DNA of 64,000 nt from Cristatella mucedo (taxonomy: Eukaryota > Bryozoa > Phylactolaemata > Cristatellidae), in contig WPIO01000023.1 in assembly GCA_009760855.2 (NCBI GenBank), positions 929,501 through 993,500 on the forward strand, in the 5' to 3' direction. Of the stretch, positions 32,271 to 44,410 are shown piece by piece. The stretch's first letter is position 1; every line of letters begins with the position of its first letter. The position numbers and the translations under genes are program-made. Below the pieces are notes generated by a model. It saw nothing but the letters and a program-made list of their open reading frames with translations, had not been told where the DNA came from and made no database searches.

Positions 32271-34053
32271 TTAAGCGTCTCATACCACAGTGTCATAGTG
32301 GCTTTTAAATTATTTGCTACTCCCAATTATTGCTATTATTGACCGTATCAGTTTGAATTATTAAATCAGTCATATATTTCCGTGAAATCAACCGTTGGCA
32401 CATAAAAAGGAAGAACCACTGCTAAATTTGGCTGTTTTATGTGATCTGTGCACTAATGCACAAAACAGTTTAATTAAAAGTTCAGATTCCCTAGTTTTGT
32501 GCTTTTTGTTACAAAAACTAATAGGGGGATTATGAAAGCAAAGCTTCAATATGAGATCAAGCTTCTTTTCATTTTATTGGCTGGGTCAATTAATTCTAAT
32601 GACTTGCTTAAAATGCGTGGCTTTCTGCCTTTTGGCTCTATTGTTTCCAATATTGCCAAAATAAGGATTCCTATGATGTGTGCATGCAGCTCCCCTAGGA
32701 ACAGGGTGAAAACAAATGGCGAAGCTGAGCACTTTGTTGCTCACCACTCTCTAAATATTTTAATCCGTTTTCTTGCTATGTTGGTTGCTCGTAGCCCTCA
32801 TTAGCACATAATAGACGAACTTGTCTTCGCTTTAGTTAAAGTTAACAAGATGACCTACCCGGCCACATTAAAAATGGTTGTGAATCACGTTCGTTGTTCA
32901 CGTACCCACATGCCATAAGGTTATGTATTCTTCTTCCACAATTCGTGTGGACCCGTGTCTAAAAGGCTAAAAGTCTAAAAGGCTCTCAGCCGATGTCCAA
33001 TCACTCAATACATTCTGAAAGTGAGATTTGGCGTTAATCCTGATCGTCTAGGCTTGCTTGTTTTACTTTCGATCCATTTTTAAGGAGTTGTTGAGGTCCC
33101 GATCATTGCTTGACCGCATGATCAGAATGGATGAGCCATACCGAGTCAGATATCTCTTTCTGGCACAGCTGCAACATTGTTGTGACCAAAATGTATGCCG
33201 CCCTAATGAAACTAGCTGCCTAATTTTGATATTACTCCGGGGGGGGGGCTGTTCAATTGAATTCATGCATTGCTACTTTTTAGATGTCTCCTCTATTTAG
33301 CTTTCCCACGCCTTGCGACACATTATTCACGATCGCTTTTCACGTTTTCCGTTGCAAATAGTTCTCTCATAACAATTGAGGGCGACACTCCAGCAAAGTC
33401 TTCCTAATACATGGATGCATGCATCTTGAATCGGTGACTTTCTTAAGATGCTTTTTTAAGATACTTTGGCCAGTCTATACTCTCGTGTTATTTTAAAACG
33501 GCTATGCTTTTAATAAACAACTACCCAAGTGTACACATGCTTTTTATAGTAATTTTTGTTCTTGATATCAGGGTTTAAAAAACGATGCGTACAAACACAT
33601 AATAGGCAGCGCATAAGATATTGACAAGGGCTAAATGTGTCTTTTGGAAATATTGTTGCTGCACCAAGGCAACTAACACTGCTAAAAATATTCCAAACAT
33701 TTCGTGCAGCAATTCCTAAATCATAGCTCAACTAAGCACGTTTACATCCCTAGTAAATTAGTGATGGCGAGCTTGCAAAATACAGTAACCTGCAAAAGAA
33801 TACTAAAAGTCGTTTCATCTTTTAAACAGATAGCTATATAAAATAAAGTTCGTATCACTCATTTTTTGGTCTTTATTAATTTTGCAAATTAAGTTGTTAC
33901 TATTGCAAAACTGTTTGTGATGTAAATGGGGTGGCATTGTTGGTAAAGTAAAATGTTAACCAAAAATCATTACAATGTTTTATTTTTTGACCAGAATGAT
34001 TACTAGCACTACTAGCAGAAAATCTAAGAACGTGCACAGCGGTCCTCACTTAC
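32271..34053. other. No recognised gene; may hold the last SAMHD1 exon
   Basis: The SAMHD1-like exon at 34054-34200 ends in a strong donor, so a further 3' exon could lie here on the minus strand. I could not identify it. A run of about ten G lies at 33239-33248. Confidence 0.35.
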
Positions 34054-34200
34054 TTCAAAATCAAATTTCCCATCGTTGCACCAATTTTTGAACGCCGTTT
34101 TTGCAGCATCTAACTTGGCTTCGCTTTTGTCTTTGCAGAAAACGCGAACGCTCGTCTCCGACCGTGTAGTGGATTTTAAGGCAGGCAGGTGCCAGAGGTT
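34054..34200 (-). CDS. SAMHD1: SAMHD1-like gene, C-terminal exon
   Basis: A minus-strand exon of 147 bp (49 codons, phase 0 at both ends). It is bounded by CGCTTAG| at its 5' side and GAA|GTAAGTGAG at its 3' side. Its product contains VRVFCKDKSEAKLDAAKTAF, then WCNDGKFDF. This matches the C-lobe end of SAMHD1, where a conserved IRVYCKK strand is followed by a helix and a WC motif. SAMHD1 is a dNTP triphosphohydrolase that limits the dNTP pool. If the donor is not used, the frame stops 8 codons later at 34024-34026. Together with the exons at 37.9 and 42.5 kb this gives a gene running right to left with introns of 3.7-4.5 kb. An exon of about 30 codons is still missing between this and the 37.9-kb exon. 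Confidence 0.65.
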
Positions 34201-36039
34201 CTAAGCGATACAAGAAAATAAATCTACTTGAGATTATATTTCATAAAAATAAAATATATTTCAAAATTCAATATGTATACTGAACACTAATGCTATTAAA
34301 CATTTCCCTTTTCTGCATTCCTAATGTAGTTTTATATAACTTAAGGAGGTACCTCTGTCTGTAACTCTACAAAATCGCAAAGGCTAGGCGGGTGCTAGGC
34401 AGGAGGGTACAGGGCTCTCAAAGCCTAAGCGGCTTTCTTTACGCATTCAGTAGCCAGCAGACTTCATCTTACGCAACAAGGAGAAAGTGAGACATTTAGC
34501 CAAGTCAGTAGAGCAAGCGAGGTAGAGAGTACCGTGGTAGTAGCATCTCCTTATAGCTGGAAAATAGTTATGGCACTATGACTTGAAGTGGGTTCATATA
34601 TCAATTTATTAAATAGAAATTGTACACTTGGCGATAAATTTCTTAGTGTTAGTCATTGCTGCTAGTAGCATTTATTGTCTCCGGCTATCGAAAGGGTGTT
34701 TAGGATGACTATAGAGGCTTCTGTTCGCTAAAGTCTTGCTTTGTTTCGCTTACTGTGTTGTAAATTGTCACACGCGTGGGGCATCAACGTATAGTACAAT
34801 ATAAATCAGTTGACCTTGGAAGAGTGTATTAGTGGTCACGTCAGCCTGCCGTGGGGCTTTTGAATAGGCAATCATAAACTGGTGGTAATTGCGTCTCCGG
34901 CTGTTAATAGACAGTCGAGTCGATTACGATCTTAAAAGAGAATGCTGGACCAATTGATTACCATTTTCTCGGGCCGTTCCTGTTAAGTGAATTTATTTGA
35001 TCTGAAGGAGAAATCATCAACGTTTAAAAAGTCTAGCGGAACTCATGACGACGTTCATGGAACAAAAAACTGTTTGGTCTGCACTGCATTTCTCTAACGC
35101 TGACCTGTTGCAGCTTACGAGCCCAATAATCACACTGACTTGATGCGGCTGAAGCATAAGAGGGGTAGAGGGGCTGACTTCAAATCAGTTGGGTAGTCAC
35201 AAACGTTAGTCCTCAATTGCTTTGTCTGGCCAATAATGGCATAAAGGTAAGTGTATAGTAGCTTAAGAATAAAAAGTATTGTTCTAGTAACTTTAAATTT
35301 TCTGAATAAGATTTACTGGTTATAATCGGCCTAATAAGTCCCAAAGTAGGAGCAAGAACGGAGCAGGCCGGTCATGCTCCTTTTGAATTAAAGACACCAA
35401 ACTCCTAGGTTAGGGACCAATAGAAAGACAATTTCACATCGGAAGCAAACAAATACCGTTTGGGGACTCGGAACAAGGCTCCAGCAATAAAGAAACGGAT
35501 TTAAAAAAAATGCTTACACTAATCATTAATTTAATTAGCGTTTGTATAGATAAAGGACATGTAAGTACGGCTTTGTTAGTATAGGCACGAGTGTGCACAA
35601 GTGAGATTGAGTTATAATTATAATCATGAATAAAGCAAATATTGTTTTATTTCTATCAACAACTTAGCGGCTAGAATTTTATTGAACACGCAATACTTTT
35701 TGTCTTGGATGCTACGAATCAAGTTAAAGTATTACAGTTTGGTTAACATTGTGTTGGTCAGAAATTAGAAAACCTAGCTCTCAAAATGGACCTGAGCGTG
35801 CACATCTCCTAAAGAATTGGCATGTTATCTGCTTGTTCTGTTTCAAAGTGAAATCTCGCTAATAATCATATTAGTTATATAATAAAGTCTACCAGTTTTC
35901 ACATACTTTAAACTACAAAAAATAGTGTGCCTTAGTATACAGAGATTGTGTATCAAATTGTATCAATACATTTTTAGAAATCCCGCTTGCAATTCTGTAA
36001 TCATTAATCCGCGGCTTTGGGTCCGTGCGATAAGGGCAC
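34201..36039. other. Putative intron of the SAMHD1-like gene
   Basis: Nothing coding was recognised. It should contain, or adjoin, the missing short exon; that exon was not found. Confidence 0.4.
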
Positions 36040-36215
36040 ACAGTTTATGTAAAACTCAGTAATTAGGCTGGTCTGTCTTAAAGATAAAAATCGTCACATT
36101 AAAACACGTTGTTGACTGTACTGGCTTCTCATCCAGTAGCGAAAAGAAATTACGGTATACTTGCTTACTTTAAGGTGCCTAAATTATCTTACTCCAGCCT
36201 ATCCATCCACAATTG
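36040..36215 (+). mobile_element. Old L2-type fragment, RT C-terminus
   Basis: Strongly diverged but collinear with younger copies: TGTAAAACTCAGTAATTAGG, then CACATTAAAACACGTTG, CTGTACTGGCTTCTCATCCA and CTCCAGCCTATCC match GTGCAAAACTCTGCAGCTAGG, CACATTACTCC, CTGCACTGGTTACCAGTCAA and CTCCAGCCTATC in order. Homology may go on to about 36.3 kb. It lies in a SAMHD1-like intron, sense to the plus strand. Confidence 0.55.
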
Positions 36216-37913
36216 GCAACGTCACGAATGACTCACTTACTAAAGCACGACGGTTGCTGCTCTCAGAGTGAGCCAACAGTTTGCACTCGTATTGCCTCAA
36301 AGCTCGAACTTAACACCTACTATTACGGACTCTAGTTAGGGCACTTGAATGGAACATCTAAGGCACGACTGGTAAGATTCAGAAATATGCATTCACTGTA
36401 TGTATCTTCTTCTTACTGAAAACAATATTTGGCCGTTGATGCTTTTACGCAGAAGCGTCTATACTGTGGAACTCACGTGATCCATCTCAGCTATTCTTTT
36501 AATTTCGCTTCTTCCTAATACGACTACGATTACGATGTCTTGTCTTCCCGTCATTCGTTGCAGCTTTTTGTCTACTTTCTTCTACATGTTCTTCTGCCTT
36601 TGCGTGCCTCTCCTCTTGCTGGTAGTTCTCTTAGCTGGGAGAGATGAAGGCTGCCAAATGGGCACCGTAAGCAGACTAGACTATCAGTGGGTGATGACAA
36701 GCTCCTCAGTCTAGCTAAGTGTATATTTTTCACGTTACTTTTGCTGCTTCAGTAACTTAAGAATTCAAGAAACACTCCAGAGCACATTTTCAGGTCCAAC
36801 CCGACCCATGTGTGCACGCTGATGTACTCACAGTCCTCATCTTACAATACGAGTAGTAATACAACGGCTGTGCTAGAGAAGTGCTTTGAGTGCATATGAG
36901 GTCCGTGCTCGAAGGAGCCTGGGCTTGTGTTGCATTAAGGGCTGGGAGCTGGCAGCCTATCCATCCAGAAGTCTGAATCTCGCGTGCTCGCTACCTATGG
37001 TGATTACTTACAGCATTAGAAATTATGAGAATTCTGGACTTGAAACTTAAATCCTCATTTTGGACTTACAATAATAATTACGCTGTCTTTATCAAGTAGT
37101 TACGGAGGGAATCAGAATCTTCTTCCAAGTTCTGGTTTGTTAAAGTCCACTTAAGTTTTTCGCTATTCAAGACATTTAAAAATTAACCGATTAAAGACAG
37201 TATGATTACTACTGTTATTATTGGAGACAATTAAACATCGCGGATGATTCACCTGCCCCATCGAAAAAATCCGCCGTTTTGATAAGCACAATAAATTTAG
37301 TAAGAAGGCATTACAAGTGGTATTGGTCTTATTAAAATACTCATGAAATCTGGTTACAGTAGGAGGGTAGTAAGGAATTAAGCATATGGCTATTTTCACC
37401 AAAATGTTTGGATTAGTAAAAAAATCTGGCATTGGTTTTTCTAAGGTGCAATTATAGATGTCATTTATATATGTTAAACTCCGTCCTCTGGTAGAGCAGT
37501 GCAACTAAGTATAGATCCGAACTAAAAGAGTTAATAAGTTGTTTTAACGAGTAACTCTTGGGTTGCACTGGGGTCATACAAGACAATTAAGCTTAGAACT
37601 CTTCCATAGGCTACGAAATTTAAGTCTCCCCACCGCCATCTGCAAAATAAACTGTTTATATTCAATCTTCGTGGGACCTCTTCACTTGACCTTAGAGAAA
37701 GCACGGGCATAGTACAACTCACAGTAATTGGTTTTGAATCATAATCATTGTCCTTCGTGTAGCAGAGAACTTTTCAACTGATCCTTGACCAATTTGGTAC
37801 CAAGTCCTAGTGTCACTTTCTGAAAAGGCAGAAGTGCATGAAAACAGGTTGTATTTGCCAAAATTGATCTGACGCAGGAGCATATTGACGGGTAGCTTCT
37901 CAGTCAAATGTAC
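36216..37913. other. Putative intron of the SAMHD1-like gene
   Basis: A minus-strand open frame at 37163-37504 (113 codons) lies here. It includes YFNKTNTTCNAFLL and ends near a possible donor (GGGGCAG|GTGAAT), but I cannot align it convincingly to SAMHD1. Confidence 0.35.
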
Positions 37914-38006
37914 CTTTACAATAAGGTCTTCATCCGAGAGAATTTTCTTTCCATCGATCGCATCTTCAAAACTGATAATTCTCTCTTTTATTTTCATTTC
38001 ACTCCA
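37914..38006 (-). CDS. SAMHD1: SAMHD1-like gene, internal exon (probable)
   Basis: On the minus strand TTTAATTGCAG| opens a frame reading SEMKIKERIISFEDAIDGKK, then ILSDEDLIVK. This fits the SAMHD1 stretch with an IKIKRE-like strand and, about 20 residues on, a (E/D)ED(F/L)IV motif. A donor AAG|GTACAT closes a 93-bp exon in phase 0, compatible with both neighbouring exons. The frame stays open past that donor to about 37722, where ACT|GTGAGT is another possible donor but gives the wrong phase for the next known exon. It is shorter than the vertebrate counterpart here. The assignment rests on position, phase and a modest match. Confidence 0.45.
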
Positions 38007-38514
38007 CTGCAATTAAACATTTCATTAATGATAAGAAGTATGTGTTGTAAACATTTCTCAATAGTAATAATTAATTTGAAAATTTGCTTGCTCACGATAC
38101 TTAGTCGATTGAGTATCAACACATGAAAATGAAATGCTGGGTAAGTGAAAAGAGAAACATATATCCGTGTATCTTGGTAAATGCAAAAATTCTTCAGTTA
38201 TAATTCTCAGGCTGGTGACCTATTTTCTTGAGCTAATATTTGGTAAAATTTCAAAGACACTTGCAGATAGTTAACTTTAACAGAAACTTGTGACCTCTGT
38301 AAAGTCTACAAAAGCCTGTGACTTCATATCTGATTTTATTCTGATTAAATACTATAACGGCTCCTTCAAATGTCCAAGACATTTATTTAAGATAATTAAG
38401 GTCTCAGTTTGATTTGTATTATGATGGAAAATGTGTAATTGTATCAAGCAATTGAAAAACTGATGCTCTATTTTGGGTATGGTAAAATTGAGTAATACAC
38501 GTAGCTCTGAGATA
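38007..38514. other. Putative SAMHD1-like intron, unassigned part
   Basis: No repeat or exon seen between the exon and the next L2 copy. Confidence 0.4.
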
Positions 38515-39052
38515 ATAATAATACATTTGATAAAGCGCTCTCAGAAAACTCAGTCTCTTTTCTAGTTGCTTTACATTGGCTGCAACGGAAATACGATCGA
38601 TTGGTGAGTGGCACCATGCTTGATAAACAACATGAATAACATAATTAAGGGTGACAGGCACAGGGTCAGCATGCATAGTATCAGCACGCATAAGCACATA
38701 AAGAATGATCCACAGAGACCCACCGAATGCTGTCCTAGATACGTTCGTTTTTAATTTCTTTTGGAATGTTATCAAGTCAATAAAGATTGTGACGGAAGTC
38801 GGGAGTGAGTTCCAGGCTTTGGGCGCATACCAACTAAATGCACGGTCTCCAAAGGATTTAAGTTGAACGAGGTACTGGGAAACTGTTTGATTCCGAAAAG
38901 CGAGTGGAACGATGCTTGGCCTAGTATGGGAGTAGATCTGATAGATACGATGGAGCCAAAGTAGAAAGGGACCTAAAATTGAGCGACAAAACTTTGAGGA
39001 CCATGTGTTGCTTGACTGGTAGCCAGTGCAGGTCGGCGAGAAGTGATGTGAA
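38515..39052 (-). mobile_element. L2-type retrotransposon, RT C-terminus and 3' end
   Basis: Minus strand: RT C-terminal DNA (GGTCGGCGAGAAGTG at 39029-39043), 3' UTR, decayed stem-loop (38535-38574) and a short AATAAT tail. It stops at 39052, within the same stretch where several other copies are truncated. Inserted in the long intron of the SAMHD1-like gene, on the gene's strand. Confidence 0.8.
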
Positions 39053-42019
39053 GATTCTAAACCATGACCTGTGAATCATTTTCATAGCGCTTTTTTCCTT
39101 ACCCTCTGAAAATATATTAGCTACCTACATTGGGAAAATATGCCTTTTTCAATCATTTGTTTAGGAGTAGGGAAGTTTTGGACTTCAGAAATGGAAAGCA
39201 GGCATTTATTTTCCGTTAGGTCACGTTAATGTTCGTCTTTATCGTTTCTAATTCGTATTCACTGAAAGTTTGTGCACAAGCATTTTTGGATTTTAATTGG
39301 AAAAAATTGAAGTTCTGAAATGGTCAATGGCTTGATGATTTAAAATGTGGTTTGAACATTTTTTGCCAATCTACCAAAACTATGCGATATGTGATACGCT
39401 GCCCTGGTGTGCTTTATGGTATCCTTAAACTTTCCCCTTAGGAGAACTTCAGGCTTAAAACATAAGTTAAGCCTCGTGAACGACAATATTGAAGGATTTG
39501 TTCACGATATAGCAAGTATGTCATGGTTCAGGGGAGCATGACTAATTATGCTTGCACCTTTAGTGGTAACACTGGTACATCAAAGTCCTAGTAATTTTTC
39601 AAGTGCCTACAGATCGGCACTTAACTTAGTTTCATTGCAGATTTTCAATCCCTGTGGTGGATAATATAAGCATGTCAATCAACAAGAGCAACAGCACTCA
39701 GCAGTGGCGGAAGATACTACAAAATGCATCGCTTACAAGGCAAAGCTATACGTTAAAGCGAGCTCAAAAAATTGTGCAAAAAGTACTCGCGCTTTTTGTT
39801 TATGAGGTTATGTGGGATATTCCGGAAATGTAAGCCTAAATACAAATCCTGTTATGATAACGATTTATTCGCACCAAACTCACATCCTGATATTTAGGAT
39901 AATACGATTTTATTAAATTTATTCATACTTGCCGTCCAAAGTTTTTGCCTCCCAAGAATGAACTCAGAATGTTATAGGGCGTAGCCGATAAAGCTGATAG
40001 TGTAGTGAGAAACTTGTAAGGTGATTGCTTGGAAATTCGTTGCAAATTAAAGTAAAAAATGAGTAAATAAGTGCTGCCCTGGTGAGCACGAGGAGTCGCA
40101 TTCACAATAATAAAGAACAGAGAACACGTATGTGCAATATAAACCGTAGGAAGCCAAATAGAAGCAATTGTATATGCTTAACGACACTGGCCTATGAATG
40201 CAATCGCTATTTTGTACGGGGACACTGATCCAGTGGAAGTCTTGGCATGGTGAAATTTGTGCTAGGTGCGTCTAAATGCCCAAACGTTAAATGCATTTAA
40301 TTTTGGTTGTGTGAATTAAACGGTAGCATTCTATATAAGTCAGATCATGGCAGCCCTTGCTTAAGGTTAATACTGTTTAGTGAGTTCTGGCATGTGAAAA
40401 CCAGATAAGTGGGGATCAGCAGTTTAGAAAGCATAGCAGGACATCTGAATTAGCAGATACACAGTTGTACTTTAGGCGTTGATCTGTTAAGTTGTGCACC
40501 GTGGCAGGTTTTTTCTAGATGTGGCCATGCCGTCGCCACCTTATAACCAGTTCCGCTTGAGCTATATGGACATTTTGTATTACAGGAGCTCTCAATTGCT
40601 GTCGATCTCTACTACCGTCACATGCAGGCAAGTGTGATTTGAGCTTCTTTGACTCCCTAGCAGCTCTACGAGTTTCCAGGTCTGCCACCATTTGTCGCAC
40701 TTCTCGAAGGGACAGCTTCAATCAGGTTGACGGATTCAACATTGGGAGACGATACAGTACTTGTGCAACAGTACATCCAAAAATTGGTAGTCGTAATTTA
40801 TTTTTTAACCAGCGTAGTCCAATAGAAAGAGAGATGACATATTTTGAATATGTAAATTTGGGTGATTTTTCCTTAGAGCTGAAAATATGATTGCAAAACA
40901 GGATGTATGTAAGGATGTCTGAAAGTCTTCGCTTCCATGTATGAAAGTCACTGCTGATTAAATAACCCTTGCTAACAAATGGATGGCCTGCAGTGGTGTA
41001 AATGCAAAATTAAAAGATATATAATGATAGCTGTTTTACTTATTCTCCTAAAGTAAATTCTTCGCAGGTTGAAGCAAGACTGCCAACCTAAAGTTTGGAC
41101 TAATCAGCTAGGTGAGCTGAAAGTTAGGTCTAATATCCAGAGCATAGTTACAGTTCATCCTGATTTTAGCTGGTACAGGCTGGTAAATGAACAGAGCTAG
41201 ATTGGCAATCTGGTTAAAATAACTGGTCTGCAGCAGCATACTACGAACGTTTTACGGAGATGAAATGCCTAGTGGTGGAAGCCCTGAGACGGCTGGAGAT
41301 GTTTGACTCCTGATACAGATTACCTGTCGTGTAGGGGCGGAAGTATTGTGATGTGGATTTACAAGGTAACTAGATGAGCGATGGATTTTTTCATTGTAAG
41401 CCATAGACTAATTTTATTTTAAGTCTGATACTCAAAGCTTTAGAGGTTTAACTCCACCTTTCAAAGGACAACCTTCGAGCTACATGTAATGCATGCAGAG
41501 TTAGTCTCCTAAAAATCTAGCGACGTCTCCAACCTGATCGAGAACAATAAAAAATGTACTGATGCTTTCTCTTCAGTCACAACAGTACACAACGACTATT
41601 CGAAAACAAAATATCTTCTCTGGTTACCTGTGCAATTCAAGTAAAACTAACAGATTAAATTTGTCTTACCTACGAAGCTTATTTATTTGTAGCCCCACTC
41701 CTATTCAATTCCTAATGGACTCCTAATAGTGCTCCTGGCTCTTACGTAGCCTCGTGATGAATATAGGGCATTTCACGATCAAGAATGAAATGCAAGTCCC
41801 CAGCAGGCAAATCTTTATCGCCTTCTATAGGCTAAGATGAATTTCTTTAAGGCTGCTTGAACTTTTTCTTTTGAATCGCCAGATAGCATAAATGTGTTCT
41901 AAGTGAATTCATTATCATAGCTTAGGAGGCAGTAAATGACGTTTGGCAATGGAATTCAAATTAATAACATATTTATATATAACAATATATATATATATAT
42001 AACAATAACAATAACAATA
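39053..42019. other. Putative SAMHD1-like intron; no other gene
   Basis: A minus-strand frame at 40515-40721 encodes a charged helix (LREVRQMVADLETRRAARES) with no recognised family. A TA tract lies at about 41984-42000. Nothing else is seen. Confidence 0.4.
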
Positions 42020-42111
42020 TATAACAATATTATATTAGTGAAGCTCCAACTTCAATGGCAAGATCTATAACAATATTATATTAGTGAAGCTCCAACTTCA
42101 ATGGCAAGATC
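42020..42111. repeat. Exact 46-bp tandem duplication
   Basis: 42020-42065 and 42066-42111 are identical (TATAACAATATTATATTAGT ... GGCAAGATC). Perfect identity implies a recent event. It is preceded by an AACAAT-type run. Confidence 0.95.
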
Positions 42112-42457
42112 GAGTTTTGCTTTTTTTATTTGAATTAAAAGGTAGGCTACAAGAGCTAAAGCTCAAGGCGGAAGCAGTATCGTTTTATTATTACTAAAGT
42201 TGAAGCATTTTGTTTAATTTGGGCTTGCAATGCATGAAATAAACCTAGATAGGTACTTTTAGAGACCAAATGTGTAGCTATACAATACTCGTTTATCGCG
42301 CCGGTGAAACTAAGCCCTTTCAAAAGTGCCCTGAATAAATTAGTTATTAACAAATGTAATGATAATGGTAGCCCTAGAATGTTGGTACAAGAGACATCGA
42401 TTTTTGAGTTACAATGCAACTGAGGATTTTTGTTGTTGCAAAAAATCATGGGTTTAC

Positions 42458-42647
42458 CTTGTCAAACTTTCCGTCCCTTCTTGGAACCGTTATTCCAACT
42501 TTGTAGAAGAGATCTCGGGTTTCCAATCTGCCTAATATATTCTTTGCTTTTTCGAGATCTTTATTGGAAGTCCACAGGATTTCGTAATACAGATGGTCAG
42601 TCAGCTTCGCATAGCCCTCCATATCTGATACTGTCACGTGTCTGTTA
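42458..42647 (-). CDS. SAMHD1: SAMHD1-like gene, exon after the HD domain
   Basis: The minus-strand frame reads DMEGYAKLTDHLYYEILW, then KAKNILGRLETRDLFYKVG. It aligns residue by residue with the SAMHD1 region that follows the HD core (DMEAYTKLTDNIF-like, then a helix, then R-N-L-F-K-Y-V-G). The exon ends GACAAG|GTAAAC, a good donor in phase 0. The 5' limit is either 42647 (ATGAG|TAAC) or 42641 (AACAG|ACAC). This part links the catalytic core to the C-lobe that forms the allosteric tetramer interface. It is the best-supported host exon in the window. The HD exons should lie to the right (higher coordinates), but none were recognised. Confidence 0.75.
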
Positions 42648-43811
42648 CTCATAAAGAAATCCTAATTTTACTTACCACCGACACATATTGCAAGAGCTAT
42701 GAAATATTAAGAGACATTTTGTATTTAGGTTTATTCTTGACGGTAGTAGAAGCAGCGTTTTTTCATTCGTTTGCATAGTCGCAAGAGCTTTTGAAAATTT
42801 ACGTATTCATTTTAGCAGCAGCACATCTTTGCTAAATCAGTACATCAGGGTGTTTGAGGAAGCGCTAGCCATTGCAAACTGAGACGTGATTGACCTCTGC
42901 TTTTATCATTGCCAATTGGATTTGCTAACCATCGACCAAGCATCTTGATGTCCTTCTAGTGCTAGTCATGCAATGCTTAACAGCCTTTGACGACTTAACA
43001 AATTTTGATTTTGTGTACTCACAATTGGCTGCCTTTAAAGATTAAGTATCACAGGTTATTTTGAAATGCACACCATATCTGGCATGACATACATAATCTG
43101 GAGGAGACTTTTACCAAACGTTGCATAGTGAAAGTTCAAGCATCAAATAAAAAGATGGTTCGGTGCTACGATACAGTAATTATCTAAGTCAATCTAATGC
43201 ACTCATCTGCAGAGGAATAACTGACCTATGAAAACTGATTTACAGAAAAACAACAATAATTTTATTGCCTGGAATTAAGAGGATACGATTCTACATTTAG
43301 CAGTCTGAACACATAACAAAGATTTAGGCTGATAGCCTCTTTTTCTGGGCATGTGTTATGGCTGCCCATGATAAAAACTACGGACAGCCTTTCATTTCAT
43401 AAAGCAACCATAACAAATCCAGCATGTGGCCGAGCAGTAATCAAACACCCAGAGATAAAATAGACAGTTCCGCACCATGCTATGACTGGTAACAGTATCA
43501 GCTTGGTAGAGGCTGAAGTGTGAATTAATGCTTACAGGAATAATCATAGTAAATACTCAATGAACTATGAGAAGATTATATTATCATTGTATGCACTTCG
43601 AATAGAATTTAAAAGAAGCATATTTAAACTATTCATAACGCTAACCATCGCAAATGCATCTCACGTACAAAATTTACAAAGAATAACAGCTATCCCTCCG
43701 ACAAAGCTTTCAATATGCAATCGTAATGATTTCCCTGCCAGATTACATGCAAATTCGCTGTCTTTTCTTTTAAATACGTTTTAAAGTCGCTGATTACTGC
43801 CACAATACATT
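42648..43811. other. No recognised exon
   Basis: Expected to be intron upstream of the SAMHD1-like exon. No feature seen. Confidence 0.4.
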
Positions 43812-43960
43812 GAAATATTAGCCAATTTAACAGCTTCATTTTTATAGCATCTGAAGACCCATTAAGGCATTCATCATGAGTTGCGATTGACAATAAAGTA
43901 TCCCCATTGCAAAAATCGAAACCGCGACCTCTGTCAAGAGGAGTGAACACCCATTTGGCA
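43812..43960 (-). mobile_element. tRNA-derived SINE, copy 3
   Basis: Minus strand: GAGGTCGCGGTTTCGATTT (B-box region, 43912-43930), a body with GGGATACTTTATTGTCAATC and the family tail ATGAAGCTGTTAAATTGGCT. It is diverged but collinear with copies 1 and 5. Confidence 0.65.
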
Positions 43961-44312
43961 CATACTTTTGCAGTCAAAACTTTCAAGATGTTTCCTTCGA
44001 GCAATGGTCTGTTTTTGCTCCGGTTCTCAAATGATAAATTCATTGTGACCACCGTTCTAATTAACACACAGAGCTTAAAGCCATGGCTGTAAAATTCTAA
44101 TTCTGATTGACTGCATCAATTGCACCACCCTCGGTGGTGGATTATGGCTATGTCGAGGTAGGTGCAATCGATTGCAGTGAAGTGCATGAGACCTAGGCAC
44201 AGTGGCACAATATTTTTCCAGTACACTAAAACGATAGTTTAATTGTATCTGATATAAAAAAATTAACATTGAGGATCCCATTTCCTTTAGATTCGATGTG
44301 AATTCCATTGGA

Positions 44313-44410
44313 TTGCAGGTCTTTGCAGTCTTGCAGTCTGGCAGTCTTGCAGTCTTGCAGTCTTGCAGTCTTGCAGTCTTGCAGTCTTGCAGTCTTTGCG
44401 GTCTTTGCAG
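44313..44410. repeat. 8-bp tandem repeat (GCAGTCTT)n
   Basis: About ten units of GCAGTCTT, the middle seven perfect, with diverged units (GCAGTCTG, GCGGTCTTT) at the edges. On the minus strand it encodes a chance repeat of KTARLQDC. Confidence 0.95.

Noticed and set aside
37163-37504. Missing SAMHD1-like exon
   Set aside because: YFNKTNTTCNAF vaguely resembles the expected FY-x-K segment, but the conserved LLP region does not follow and the acceptor is poor.
40515-40721. Charged helical frame as a gene
   Set aside because: Short, no homology recognised, and it lies within the presumed SAMHD1-like intron.
42655-42683. Mini-intron of about 28 bp upstream of the SAMHD1-like exon
   Set aside because: GTAAGT is present at 42683, but the sequence beyond it is not coding, so the donor is spurious.
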